From Diprion similis (lineage: Eukaryota; Arthropoda; Insecta; Hymenoptera; Diprionidae): a stretch of DNA of 64,000 nt. The translations under genes and the position numbers were made by a program. This document shows positions 38,132 to 49,393 of this stretch, one piece after another. The first letter of the stretch is position 1; every line of letters begins with the position of its first letter. The notes under the pieces are model-generated. The model worked only from the letters and a program-made list of their open reading frames with translations. It was not told where the DNA came from and ran no database searches. The DNA lies in contig NC_060110.1 in assembly GCF_021155765.1 (NCBI RefSeq), positions 10,973,501 to 11,037,500 of the forward strand. The letters are read 5' to 3'.

Positions 38132-39932
38132 ATGTCGGGTATTGTTGCTGGAAAACTTGCATTTGTCACAGGTCACCATCGCTTTATTCATTGACTTTTA
38201 CTACTTGTATAACTGCATTTTGTTTCACTTTTCTTTTATTCATTTCGTCTTAGTTTGTGCGGACTACAATTTTTCATACTTTCAGGAGCTGGCAGCGGCA
38301 TAGGCAGGGCCGTATGTCGAATACTGGCGAGGGAAGGTGCTGCGATTATTGCAACTGATCAGAATTCAAAAAATGTTGCTGATACGGTAGCTACGTTGGA
38401 AGGTAAATTTTTATTTATATCGATATCTCATTGGACAGCGAGGAAGAAATTTTGGAAAATTTATTAACGTTGTTGTAGGCAGGTAAATTTTTAAACACTT
38501 AAGTAAGACTGTATCAACAATTCTTTTTTCAATTGTTTCTTCAGGTGGCGATCACACTGCGTTAACGGTTGACGTCACTTCGTCGAAGAGTATAAATGAG
38601 ACGTTCAAATCGGTCATTGATCGCTACGCAAAGCCGCCAACTTTAGTCGTTAATTCTGCCGGCATAACGCGGGACAATTATATGTTGAAACTTTCAGAAG
38701 AAGATTTTGACCAAGTGATAAACGTCAATCTAAAAGGGACATTTCTTGTTACTCAAATAGCTGTCAAGGCAATGGTAGAGGCCGGAGTGTCCAACGGAGC
38801 ATCTGTTGTGAACATTGCATCAATCATTGGAAAACTTGGAAATATTGGACAAACTAATTACAGTGCTTCAAAGGCTGGCGTTGAAGCTATGACAAAGTCT
38901 GCTTCGATGGAATTTGGAAAGTGAGAACAGCTTGAGTAGTTTTTTCTGTTCGGAACTTAGACACAACTTGATTGTATAAAATGATTCGATTTCATTACCA
39001 TGATTTTTGCAGGATTATTTCCCATGTATTACTGTATTCATTATTCAGTAATCTGCATATCGACACAAAGGTTTCTTGAAATCATCTTAAGATTAGACAG
39101 GGTTTGTACGCTTTTTGAAATTTGAAATTCCATGAATTTTCCAGGTATTCCAGCCTGAAAATAGGATTTTTCCAATAATCTTTCAAGAAATATGAGGCTT
39201 ACTAATGACAATTCTTTTTATACATTTATACTAATACCTTTATTATTGCCTAGTAACTATTTTACTGCCTGGCTATCACTTTACAAACAATAGCCTATGT
39301 AAGAAAAACGAAAGATGGTTTGGTATTAAGTAATATGCATAGAATGTGTGGGTGCACGACGAAACAAAATTTTGAGTGCAATTTTTTTTCATTCTGAGAT
39401 CCATAGTGCTTTGTATAAGCATGAGTTTATTTACTCCACAAACTCGAAATTCTAATCTTATTTTTGAAATCCTCAGACTTTTCCCTGTTGTAAGAAATTC
39501 CCTGATTTTTCCCGGTTTTCTCTGTGCGAACGAACCCTGTTAGACTGAATATTAGACAAAAGAATAATACCGAATTTACGGTCATAATATAAATGTAAAA
39601 TTAGCAACAATATTCATCTTTAGAGAATGTAATGATAAGAATGTGACAACTGCTTAATATCTGATATTGGTTTAAAAATATTCAAAGAAAATTCCATAAA
39701 TTATTATGATTACAGGTTTGGGGTTCGCATCAATGCCGTATTACCAGGCTTCATTAAAACTCCAATGACAGATGCTGTCCCAGAGCATATTCTGGGAATG
39801 GCGGCAACAAAATCCCCACTGAACAGAGTGGGAACACCTGACGAAGTGGCGGAAGTTGTAGTATTTTTATGTTCAAATAAGAGTTCTTTCGTCCATGGTG
39901 CATCCATAGAAGTTACTGGGGGCTACCATTAG
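38132..39932 (+). CDS. HSD17B8: HSD17B8-like short-chain dehydrogenase/reductase, four exons
   Basis: Exons 38132-38171, 38286-38402, 38545-38920 and 39716-39932 join with consistent phases (1, 1, 2) to 249 aa, a normal length for this family. Classical SDR marks are present: TGAGSGIG at 13-20, Asp38 after the second strand (favours NAD), NSAG at 89-92, and the catalytic set Asn114, Ser145, Tyr158 (YSASK) and Lys162. The C-terminal part has LPGFIKTPMT and ends SIEVTGGYH. Overall pattern, including VNLKGTFLVTQ and GNIGQTNY, fits 17-beta-hydroxysteroid dehydrogenase 8. In other animals that protein is the NAD-dependent 3-ketoacyl-ACP reductase subunit of mitochondrial fatty-acid synthesis. I see no obvious targeting peptide. 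Other FabG-like SDRs are the alternative. Convergent with the Fcf2 gene, 180 bases apart. Confidence 0.9.
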
Positions 39933-40009
39933 CTTTAACAAAATTTCCTACAAGTATCTCTCATTTTCCGTTCGAATTGATACGTAATTAATTAACAGGG
40001 TACAATGTA

Positions 40010-40015
40010 AATAAA
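40010..40015 (+). terminator. Poly(A) signal for the HSD17B8-like gene
   Basis: AATAAA 78 bases after the stop codon. Another AATAAA on the same strand at 40071-40076 would extend the transcript into the 3' UTR of the opposing Fcf2 gene. Confidence 0.6.
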
Positions 40016-40027
40016 AATGAAAAAAAA

Positions 40028-40033
40028 TTTATT
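40028..40033 (-). terminator. Poly(A) signal for the Fcf2-like gene
   Basis: AATAAA on the minus strand about 80 bases after the Fcf2 stop, only 13 bases from the plus-strand signal at 40010-40015. Confidence 0.6.
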
Positions 40034-40112
40034 CTTATACCAGAGGATTGTATATTTTTTGTTTCGAATGAATAAAACAGCAATGAAAGTGTTCGCGTGA
40101 TGTTCGACGGAA

Positions 40113-40951
40113 TTAATTCTTCTTTCCTTTTAATTTTCTCGCGTGTCTGTGTGATTTGAAGTGCATTTTTCGTTTCTCATCAACGATTTCCTTGTATTTT
40201 CGTTTATTGAATTTTGAGAATTCCGCATCAGCCATAAGCTCATCGACGATGGTACGCTTTCGTTCTTTCTTAGTGAGACGACTATTGTAATAGTCGAGCG
40301 GCGAATCCATGACTTTACCGATTTGAAAGTATTTAGGAAGTACTTGAAGATCGTTCTTTTTATAAAAGTGTTTAGGATCGAGAACGGATCGCATTTGAAT
40401 AACTTCCAGATCGTGCCTAACTTCATCTGTCATTTCAGGAGCAGGTAAATTGAACCACTTCTTTCCCTTAGTCTTTTCTCTTTCTCTACGCCTCTGTGCC
40501 TTTAATCGTTTCTGGCTTTCGTCGTACGTCGGAACAGATTCGAGCTTTTCAAAGCCTGGTTTAATAACAGACTTCTGTAATATTTTGTCCAGCGGAGTCA
40601 ACTCCTTTGTTATTTCTTCAACGCTTGTAGAATTTGGCGGCTGCTTTTTCCCCGCGTTTTTCCACCCCATCTCACGCTCGAATTCTTCGATATCAATGTC
40701 GTTGCTCGGTTTTCCTTTGCATTTTGTCGACGCAATCTCTTTCGATATTGACTCCAACCGCGCTGGATCGAAATCTGAAATGTCGCGTTTAGGTTATGGT
40801 GTGTCATTCGTTACAAGGCTGCTAATATTTTGCTTAAACTTGACGTTCATTTACCAAAATCTTCGCTGTCCGGATCATCGTCGTCGCTATCGGCAAGCGT
40901 GTTTCTGTCCAAAAAATCGGCCCGTCCTGTCGTGTCAATGATTATGTCCAT
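40113..40951 (-). CDS. DNTTIP2: Fcf2/DNTTIP2-like pre-rRNA processing protein, two exons
   Basis: Exons 40951-40855 and 40774-40113 (minus), phase 1, give 252 aa; the 80-base intron starts gtaaat and ends ttcag. Exon 1 starts MDIIIDTTGRADFLDRN and ends in an acidic stretch with DSDDDDPDSEDF. The Fcf2 domain lies at about 133-230: KGKKWFNLPAPEMT, DLEVIQMRSVLDPKHFYKK, PKYFQIGKVMDSP, YYNSRLTKKERKRTIVDEL, FNKRKYKEI, followed by a basic tail ending in KLKGKKN. Fcf2 is a nucleolar SSU-processome factor needed for early pre-18S cleavage in yeast; the animal counterpart is DNTTIP2 (TdIF2). This insect protein is much shorter than the human one because the long N-terminal region is absent. Upstream of ATG 40951 the context is AAAAATGG, a good start. 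Confidence 0.92.
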
Positions 40952-42371
40952 TTTTCCGCGTTTTAACTAAGTAACAGCGTTTACTCTGTTCAATTTCTAT
41001 ACTACAATTATCTATACACAACCACACGTGGGTTCACGCTTCTAAATCAGTCATATTGCAGGTATCGACATCTGTTGGTGTCGTGGTAAAACCTCGCCGA
41101 GGCACATCGGGAATTGAACTCGAAAACGAGTCTACGAATCTATCTTGTTTGGTTTTTATCTCATGAGATTCTACACAACGCATATAACTTTCTCCAATTC
41201 GATATCAAATCACATGTTTTGCAAGCTTTCGGTGAAAATAAACTCGCATTGTTTAGAAAGTTAAATTGTTGAAGCTTTAATGAGTCAAAAATATGAAATT
41301 ACACAGAGTTGCCTAAATGCAGGCGGGTTTTGAGGGCCGGTAATTTATTTCAGTCATATGCCTTTTGTAAAATGCAAACTTTACATCTCTTGGGAGATAA
41401 ATAATTACAGGTTTATTATAACTGGAGTACTTACAGTTTCCTTTCAATCCGCATTGTTCCAACTAGAAACTTTTTCCAATTTCAATTCACCCCAAATCTT
41501 ATTGGTCAGAATTAAAAGTTTTGCTAATATTGTACCCTAAGGTGATATTTTAAATTACCGGAATATGTGAATAATAAACCACTGTTTAGCACAAAGTTAT
41601 CTCGCATTTCCAATTAATTTTCTGTACATGCCTGAGTTGTGCGGTTTATTATTTACTCATGCTTAGTCCCAATAATGACCGTTACTCAATTTCACTCCCA
41701 AGCATATTATACCCACTCATAACACGGTGTGAAATATGCCCGGAGAAAATAATTTCCCCTTTGCTTGAATTATCATTTTCCTTGCACACTGTGTTATGAA
41801 ATTTGTGAACGTTATTATTAGCTAGGTAGCTGTATGTTAAATATAAATGTATTATTGATGTAATTATTTTTAGAGTTTGGACACCGCTGAAAAAGGATTT
41901 TTGCGAAACACACTGTTCAAGTATCATCCACAATTACATTTTTCTCTTTCTATTTGAATCCGTTGACGACCTGCATGCAAGCTGAGATCTCAACAACTCA
42001 TGGCGGAAGTAAAACTGCAAGATGTGGAATCAGTACGCTCTTATGTATTTGAAAGTCTGATGCAAAAAGAAACTAAAGCTCTGCAGTTAGTGGAATCAAC
42101 GTGGGGGGAAAGGCTCTATGGGAATATATGAGAACATGCACTTGATCGAGAAAGGACAGTGTATTAGTTTCGAATCGCAGGGTCAGGTCAGGGTTTTTGC
42201 AAAAAAAAGTGACGTAAAACAAGCAGAGGCTATCAAAAGTCTTTTCGAAAATTTTCTATAATTACTTGAACGACACTCGACTGCGAAATAAACAGAGATA
42301 ATTTGACTTCACAATATCATTTTGAAATGCTCAAAGTTGTGAAAGAATTTTACATTTTCCTGTAATACGCG
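40952..42371. other. Intergenic region between Fcf2 and NRF-6 genes
   Basis: Holds the divergent promoters of the two genes and one short plus-strand ORF at 42000-42131. Nothing else is recognisable. Confidence 0.6.
42000..42131 (+). CDS. Short ORF of 43 codons, unrecognised
   Basis: ATG in a CATGG context opens MAEVKLQDVESVRSYVFESL and continues for 43 aa to TGA at 42129. The composition (Glu, Lys, Leu, Val, Gln) and a likely amphipathic helix look more protein-like than surrounding frames, but there is no known motif. It lies about 240 bases upstream of the NRF-6 start, so it could be in that gene's leader, be a separate microprotein, or be chance. Confidence 0.25.
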   Translation: MAEVKLQDVESVRSYVFESLMQKETKALQLVESTWGERLYGNI

Positions 42372-45300
42372 ATGGCTCGTGTGCGTCAATTGTTGTTCCT
42401 TCTGCTTTTGGAATGTTCCGTTATTTATGCGGAATTGAATAAATCCGTAGCGGAAACTTTCGAAATTAATTCCATTCCAATAATCAAAAGTACGGAAAAT
42501 TTTCCTTTGAGCGTTTCACCGACGAATTTTGACAGGTCGAAGGGTTTGGACAATTCGGACAATTTCCTAAGTAATGAAGTACCTTTTGACATGAATGCGG
42601 TACTTGAAATTTGGAATCCAATAAACGTTGCGCAAATTTGGGACTCCAAGTCGGACCGTGACGTCAACATATCAACAAACTGTAACATGGCATTGGTCAA
42701 ATATTTTCGAGGAGTTCTCAACGGTGACAACTGGGCTTTGAAAAGTGAGTAAAAGTTGGTTGTTTCTGTTTTTATGTGAATCGAAAAAAAAATTGGGTGT
42801 CCTTTAAGGCTAAATCAAACGTTCAAACAAGTACAAGCATTGTTAGAGATTCTGTTCGATAGTTTTTCCCTTTTCATGACTTGATTAAAACGGTACGCCA
42901 CATACATTCTTAAAATATGTACAGACCGTAATTCGTGGCTTCGACAGAAATTTGAAAAAGATTGTACGAGTGTTATATTTTAATCATGAAAATTCCCACT
43001 TCTTTGATCCAAAGTTTATTGCTATTTGCGACTACTGTAGGGCCAATTCGCTGCAGGTTTCCAGTGGAAAAAAATTGCAAGAAAAACGTCTTTCAACCAA
43101 TTCCTCGACTCTTGTTCTTGATAGAGCAAGACAATAGTGAAAACATTAAGATAATTCCAAGACAGTAGGTATATCTATAGCCTCCATGATGTGGTACGGA
43201 ACTAGCTTATATCGAAGCAAGGAAGTCTGAACGGGTTCACGTTGGGAAAAAAAACATGGCAATTGCAACTAGTTCCATGACGTAATGCGATACGAAACCC
43301 TTCCTTTCTTCGCGAAGGCCTTTCGAGTGTTCTCAATATCACACTTTCCGCCAACTTACTCTCGTCAGTGAAGACACAACATCGCAATACCTATACTTTC
43401 GAAGGCTGACATAATTGAGTCGTTAATCATAGGAGGTTGTAATTTCTGCGGATTCAGTTACGTCCGATTACATGAGTACACGTTCACCTTTCGGTACGGG
43501 TAATAATAGTAATATTGTAAAGCTAGCTGCGGTAGTAAAAAACCTCGAAATTTAAGAAGTTCGACCACGTTCCCTCCAGCATAGCATTCCTCTCGTTAAT
43601 TCGACCACATAAAGCACCCGTGAAGGGGGTTAAACCCGTGTGATCAACGAATTGAGAGCCGCGGGAGCAGGATGCTTTCTGTAGAAAGTGAGAAAGCTAT
43701 TTACCCCGGTGTGCGTAGGCACCTTGTATCCAATGGTTTGGCCACTCCTTCACAGTACATCAGTGTACATAACATGACTTAACACACGCTTACAAACTGA
43801 CCGTTGCACGTCTACATGCGGTGCGTTTTGCCTGTATAGCCGAGAGCATATATGGTTACGCAACGTTTCGCATTATATCCGCATGGGTTGCAGCAGAGAG
43901 TGAAAAAATCCCAGACTGCAGGCGCTGCATGTGCAGCATGGACTGTAACGTACACACGTGGGCTAGACGATGGTAATAATAAAAAAGGTGAAACCGGTGA
44001 GTTTCACCCTATATTCGACGCACCGACGAATGCTGGATTGCAGTTTGAACAGAGCAGGCTCAGTTCCGATTCCCTATATGCGAAAGTCGTCGGTCATCAT
44101 TGATCAATAATTCCAGGTTGCTCCTCGAGCACGTGCTCGTTCCGAATGTGCAATGTCTCCGATATTCATGCCGCGAGTCAAGTTCGCTTCGCTTGAAAAA
44201 TGCTGTTGGAAATGTTTGGGAGGCGAACGAGAATTTATTTACAATCGAATGCACTCTAGGCAGCATATCTTTGCTCGGGGATGAACCTTTCGCACAAAAC
44301 CGACGTTAGATTACAGTAATTACATTTCGAATTGTCTAATCTCATAAGCTTCACGGTGAAAGTACCGGACTTATGCAATATGGGATAATAAGGCATAGTT
44401 TAATATTTTATCGTTATATCACTTCACGGAATTAACGTATATTCAACTTTTTTTTGTATTTGAAGCTAAGATGAGGATATAATTAACGGATTCATGGGCT
44501 AAGAACAGAACTTTCTTTTTATTGCGTTTTTTTAGTGATGGACGCCGATGGAAGGCACACTTGGGGGTTGTTTTGGGGCAGCAGGTACTGGGTTGGATCG
44601 CCTGATCTGTGTCGCGAGATGAATCGCGAGGTAAAAGACGCCGACGGATTATTTGAAAGTGATCGCATGGAGGATCTGGAAGCCCCGCCGTTCAGAGTTG
44701 ACGTCAATTCCGTAAACCTCAAGCTTGACATTTTGAAGCCAGGCCTAAATGGAGTGAGTATTAATGACGACGTAGATAATATATACGAACAGGATTACCC
44801 AATTACGATATAACAATTGATCCGTCAGCCCGGAGGCTCTGTGAATGCATTATAAATATTCAAAGAACAACGCATGGAGAATATCCAACATTTTCATCTA
44901 CTCAATTTCGAATACGATTTGTTCGATAATTACTGTGTAGATCGATGAATAGCACGCGTGCTTCGTGATTAAAAAAAATATCAACCGTACAGATTGTCTA
45001 AAATTATTGTCACCGTTGTGCATGAAACACTATACTTTGCAATTCTCTAAAAGTATATCCCGTATCCTGCAATTTACGACGCGACGTTACGTATATTGGC
45101 ACGTACGTTATACCTATACATACAATAAGCAGTGTTTCAGATAATCTAGGCATATGTGGTGCAATGATTGCAAATTGGAAAGTGCCTGGTGTATAATTTT
45201 TTATAACCAACTGCATAATACTGTTGATATTTTAGCATATTTTACCGTAAATCATTGCATGTCGCATTTCAAATGAATCAACAAGGTAATCAAATGAAAT

Positions 45301-48300
45301 TAAACACTCAGACACACGATGTAACTCTTGGACTGTGCTTACCGGGTCACTGTACCGTGGACGACGTTTCTAGCCTATTAAATTTCGCTCTCGATAAATC
45401 GGCGACGAATGGCCACAGAAAAATCGTTCTGAACCACGTGCGAAATCTTTCGGACGGTTACACGCTCTGGAGTGATCACACGTTCTACATCATATTGTGA
45501 GTTCGCTATAATTAATTACAAATTAATCGAGCCCGTTATCTTGCTTCTCTTTAAATTTCACTTCTAGAATCACGTCGTCATTCGTCCTGGTATTCGTGAT
45601 TTTGGGAACATTTTACGACGTTGCACTAAGGTATCAAGTGCTACGTACCGACCAACAAAAGAGGAAGGATTCGAACGTTATTGTTGAAATGAAGAGTTTG
45701 AGACCCTCCGAAGATCTTGACGATGCGATTACGATTTCAAAATTGTGGTCAGTCAAAACTCACAATGGATCTTTAGGTACGTGTGATTAAAATTTGCGGA
45801 ATATTTGTAAGTGATTGTTTTAAGTTGATGTCGTCTTATCTGGCATTTGTTACACTTTTCAGATGTGGTGAATCAGAGGGACGTTCCAAGGCCATTGTCC
45901 GAGGCACTTCTGTCGTTCAGCATTCTATTGAACATTTCTAAACTCGCAAGCTTGGAAGTCGGCGACGATACTTTGGCGCCGATACACGGACTGCGATTAG
46001 TTTCACTTTTCTGGGTTATCCTGGTCCACACATGTTTACTGGCGAACGAGATATCCGGTATACAGGTTTCCACTAGATATTGCATAATGCGTTCCTTCTA
46101 TTCCGGGTTCGAACCACTCTGCCGAATGTTAGAATGAACGTAAATCAACGTTGGGCATTTTTCAGATAACATAATGTTCAGGGCAAAGGCGGAAAGCGAT
46201 TTTCTCTATCAAACTATAAGCAATGGTACTTATGCCGTCGATACCTTCTTTTTTATGAGGTGAGTTAAACGGCCTATAAAACTTTTCTCCGCTGGGAATT
46301 GGATTGAATATCACATTCGGAATCAAAGCTCATGAATTGACATTATGTTAACCTTCTTGCAGTGGGTGTTTAGTATCCTTTCTCTACTTTCGCACGATAG
46401 CCAAACAACGGATGCGAGAGTTGCAAATTACGAAAGGCCTCATTGGACAATTTTTACAATTTTTAGGAATGATGTGGTACCGTTATTTCAGGTACGGTAT
46501 GATGATTTATATTTTATTTATCCACCAATCATTCTAAAAGTTCTTAATACTCGTTAAACAGAAACTTTTTTGCTCTCTCTTATCAGAAGTTGGCTCAGCA
46601 AACAGAACATCATAGTTTTGGTTGCAATTATTGACAGTCTCCTAAAAAAGTAAGATGTTAATTTCATTTTGAAATATCGATATTTCAGATTAACGCCACC
46701 GTATCTGCTCGTCATTGGGTTCGTTCAAATATCCATGAAATGGTACCACGATCATTCCGTAATCGAATTGCCTGCTTTGGATCACGTGACATGCGAAAAG
46801 TATTGGTGGCGGAATGCTTTGTACGTGAACACTTACTTCCCAATGGAAGACAGAGTATGTTCTTAATTATATGATCAACATTTACAATTAGTGAAATTAA
46901 GGTTCTACCTCTGAATTGTGTTTCTCGAAATTGAAATCAAATTTGTCGTTTCGACTTACAGTGTATGGTCTGGAGCTGGTACTTGGCAAACGACACGCAA
47001 TTTTACACCGTTGGTATAATAATTTTGATAGTCGCAGCGAGGTGAGTTTCGATACGTGCAAACTATCACGAAACAGATATTAATCCATGATCTTTTCTCT
47101 GTTTCCCAATCTTTCAAATCAGTTTCCTCTACGTGGGAGCTGCATTAGGGGTCTTTTTCTTGGTCGGTTCTTGGATAATCACGGCCATCGTTTCCTTGAA
47201 TACGGGACACGTTCCCACGTTAGTAAATATTTTTCGAACATAAGCCAAGATTTTAAACGACACGATTTATATGCTGACGATTGTTCTCTTCAGAATTGAA
47301 GAACCCTTCGCTCATTACGAGAGCTTATACGACAAGCCTTGGACGAGGATTGGACCTTACCTAATAGGAATGGCGACCGGATGGTTCCTCTTCAAAACGA
47401 AGTGTCAAATAAAGATGAATAAGGTAAACGACACTCTTCTCTGCACTCGCCAAGGTTGACCGAATGACAAATACTTCTTACATCTACTTTCTAGGTGACC
47501 GTAGCCTTTGGCTGGACAATTTCCCTCGCCACAATGTTGAGCATAGTCTACGGTTTGTACGGTAACATGTTCGGTCCAATCTTGTCCATAATGTACACGA
47601 CTTTATCGCATTCTGGTTGGGCACTGAGCATAGCCTGGATTCTGGTCGCTTGTGTCACAAAGAACGGAGGTAATTTCATTCGATTTTAATTCAAGCCATT
47701 CGAAATGATGTATTGTCGATTGTACGATGGTGTTCGAATTGAACAATTAATCGAATCACGACGCCTTGATTATTCGCTTACAAAAACAGACAATCTGTGA
47801 TCGTAATAGCTTGAATTTTATTCGGTGTTATTGATTGGATGTAAAATTTCGCTAGGTATAGTAAACAGCTTTCTTTCGTGGAAATATTTTTATCCACTAT
47901 CAAGACTGACCTACTGCGCGTATCTCGTTCATCCTGCATTGATGCGTTCGATGATACTCAGAGGCGAGAGTTCCTTGCATCTTACCAAAGGTCTTGTGGT
48001 AAGTATATCCCATTAAATTTCAACAAGTACATACGAATGGAGATAATTCAAAGCATAGTGCCGTTGGCTTGATATATCCTCTAAGGGGATTCTAAGAGGT
48101 ATCACTTTTCTCAGTTAGATGCCGCCAGGCAACACTGCAAAAGGCAGTGAAATCATTTAAACTCTAGGAACTTCATGAGTTAAAACCACTTACTTTTCTC
48201 CATAGGCAATGCTGTTCTTTGGCGTCACGGTATCTTCGTATATGGTGTCCATTGTCCTAAGCCTCCTTTTCGAGGCACCCATGGTGTCGCTCTTGCGGAT

Positions 48301-48334
48301 CGTGCACCCCATGCGTCGATGGAAAAACGATTAA
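42372..48334 (+). CDS. NRF-6-like multi-pass membrane acyltransferase, 14 exons
   Basis: Exons: 42372-42744, 44536-44753, 45312-45496, 45568-45776, 45863-46057, 46166-46259, 46363-46491, 46689-46854, 46962-47041, 47123-47218, 47294-47423, 47495-47669, 47856-47998, 48206-48334. All junctions are GT-AG and the phases close to 773 aa. A signal peptide (1-20) precedes the NRF domain with Cys104, Cys150, the EAPPF motif and LGLCLPGHC (Cys206, Cys211). The acyltransferase-3 domain runs from about 369 to 755: IHGLRLVSLFWVILVHT (His370, His384), DTFFFMSGCLVSF, YRYFRLTPPYLL, GPYLIGMATGWFL and LSWKYFYPLSRLTYCAYLVHP. The family is named after C. elegans nose-resistant-to-fluoxetine; worm members act in gut lipid transport or modification, and insect substrates are unknown. 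The exon 3 acceptor has a weak pyrimidine tract; a better one at 45235 breaks the frame. Confidence 0.9.
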
Positions 48335-48532
48335 GATCTCTCGTCCTGCGAAGTAACAGCGCCCTGCTAATTTATGAAATTTATTGTACAATCAAAGTTT
48401 ATTAATAATAAGTAGTATTAACTGACAAGACTTAACACAACGCGTGAAACTAAAGACTTCTATAGCTTTCAAAATTATAATAATGATAGTAATAATCGTA
48501 TTGATAATTTACAGTATATTAATCACGCTTAT

Positions 48533-48538
48533 AATAAA
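48533..48538 (+). terminator. Candidate poly(A) signal of the NRF-6-like gene
   Basis: AATAAA about 200 bases after the stop; a second AATAAA lies at 48582-48587. Confidence 0.45.
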
Positions 48539-49229
48539 TAATTACAGCTTGTAGCTTAAAATTTTTTCTTTCCAATTTCGGAATAAACAAGCATTTCTAC
48601 CGGGTGACCTACTTAAAGTTCGGTTCAACAAATTTGGATGAAAATTTCGACAGTATCATTTCATATTCATAATTTTGTACATACTACGGTTATTTCACGA
48701 TTTGCAAAAGCCATTTATTCGATTGAAAACTTGACTGCATAGATTTATTAAATATAACCCACTGCTGGGTAAGGAGAAATTAAATTGAGGAGAATTCGCT
48801 TGTGATTGCACATCATAATTTGTAAAGCGCACACGCAGATTGATACCTTTGAAAGTGACTGTATTCGAAAATGAAAGAGATAATACAATCATCGCAGCAA
48901 TTTAAAACCACATAGAGAATTCCGTACAAAAGTACCAGAAATTAGCAATTTCGATAAATGACTCAGCTTTACGAATCCAAGCCCATGGTTTCAAACGCAT
49001 TTTCCTCACCTTCCGTCTTGTTAAGCAATACATACAGTAGGTACAATTATATTTCTTCTATGGTAACTTGTCAAAAACGATTGATACGCATTGTTGTTGT
49101 GAGTCCCCGTGACTGATGTCTGAACGAACTGGTCTTACGGCCATGCATCTGTCATATGCCGAAAAATAAGATGAAAAACCAGTTACTGGTCGGGATACGG
49201 TATTATTTCGTAAGCAAACAGACAAATCG

Positions 49230-49393
49230 TGACGTCAGTCGTCTGACGCAGGCTTACCGCTGATTAACTTTTTTTATTACTATTTTATTTTATTTTTCAT
49301 ATCCTTTTAGGTCTTTGAAATCTCCGGTTGAATCGGAACATTCGCTAACCATTAATCAATCGTTGCTAGCACGTAACTTATAACGTATATAAG
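49230..49393 (+). promoter_or_regulatory. Candidate promoter: CRE and TATA box
   Basis: A perfect palindromic TGACGTCA at 49230-49237 and GTATATAAG at 49385-49393 on the plus strand. An ATG at 49506 follows at a plausible distance and opens an unrecognised 74-codon frame. It may drive a small transcript or be a leftover promoter of the dead NRF-6 copy downstream. Both motifs can occur by chance. Confidence 0.25.

Noticed and set aside
41085..41125. tRNA-like T-loop motif on the minus strand (AGTTCAATTCCCG)
   Set aside because: No A-box, no acceptor-stem pairing and no anticodon arm could be built upstream.
45236..45311. Upstream extension of NRF-6 exon 3 to the stronger TTTTAG acceptor at 45235
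   Set aside because: The incoming phase 0 from exon 2 gives a stop at the fifth codon (TAA), whereas starting at 45312 keeps the frame and the normal spacing between PPF and LGLCLP.
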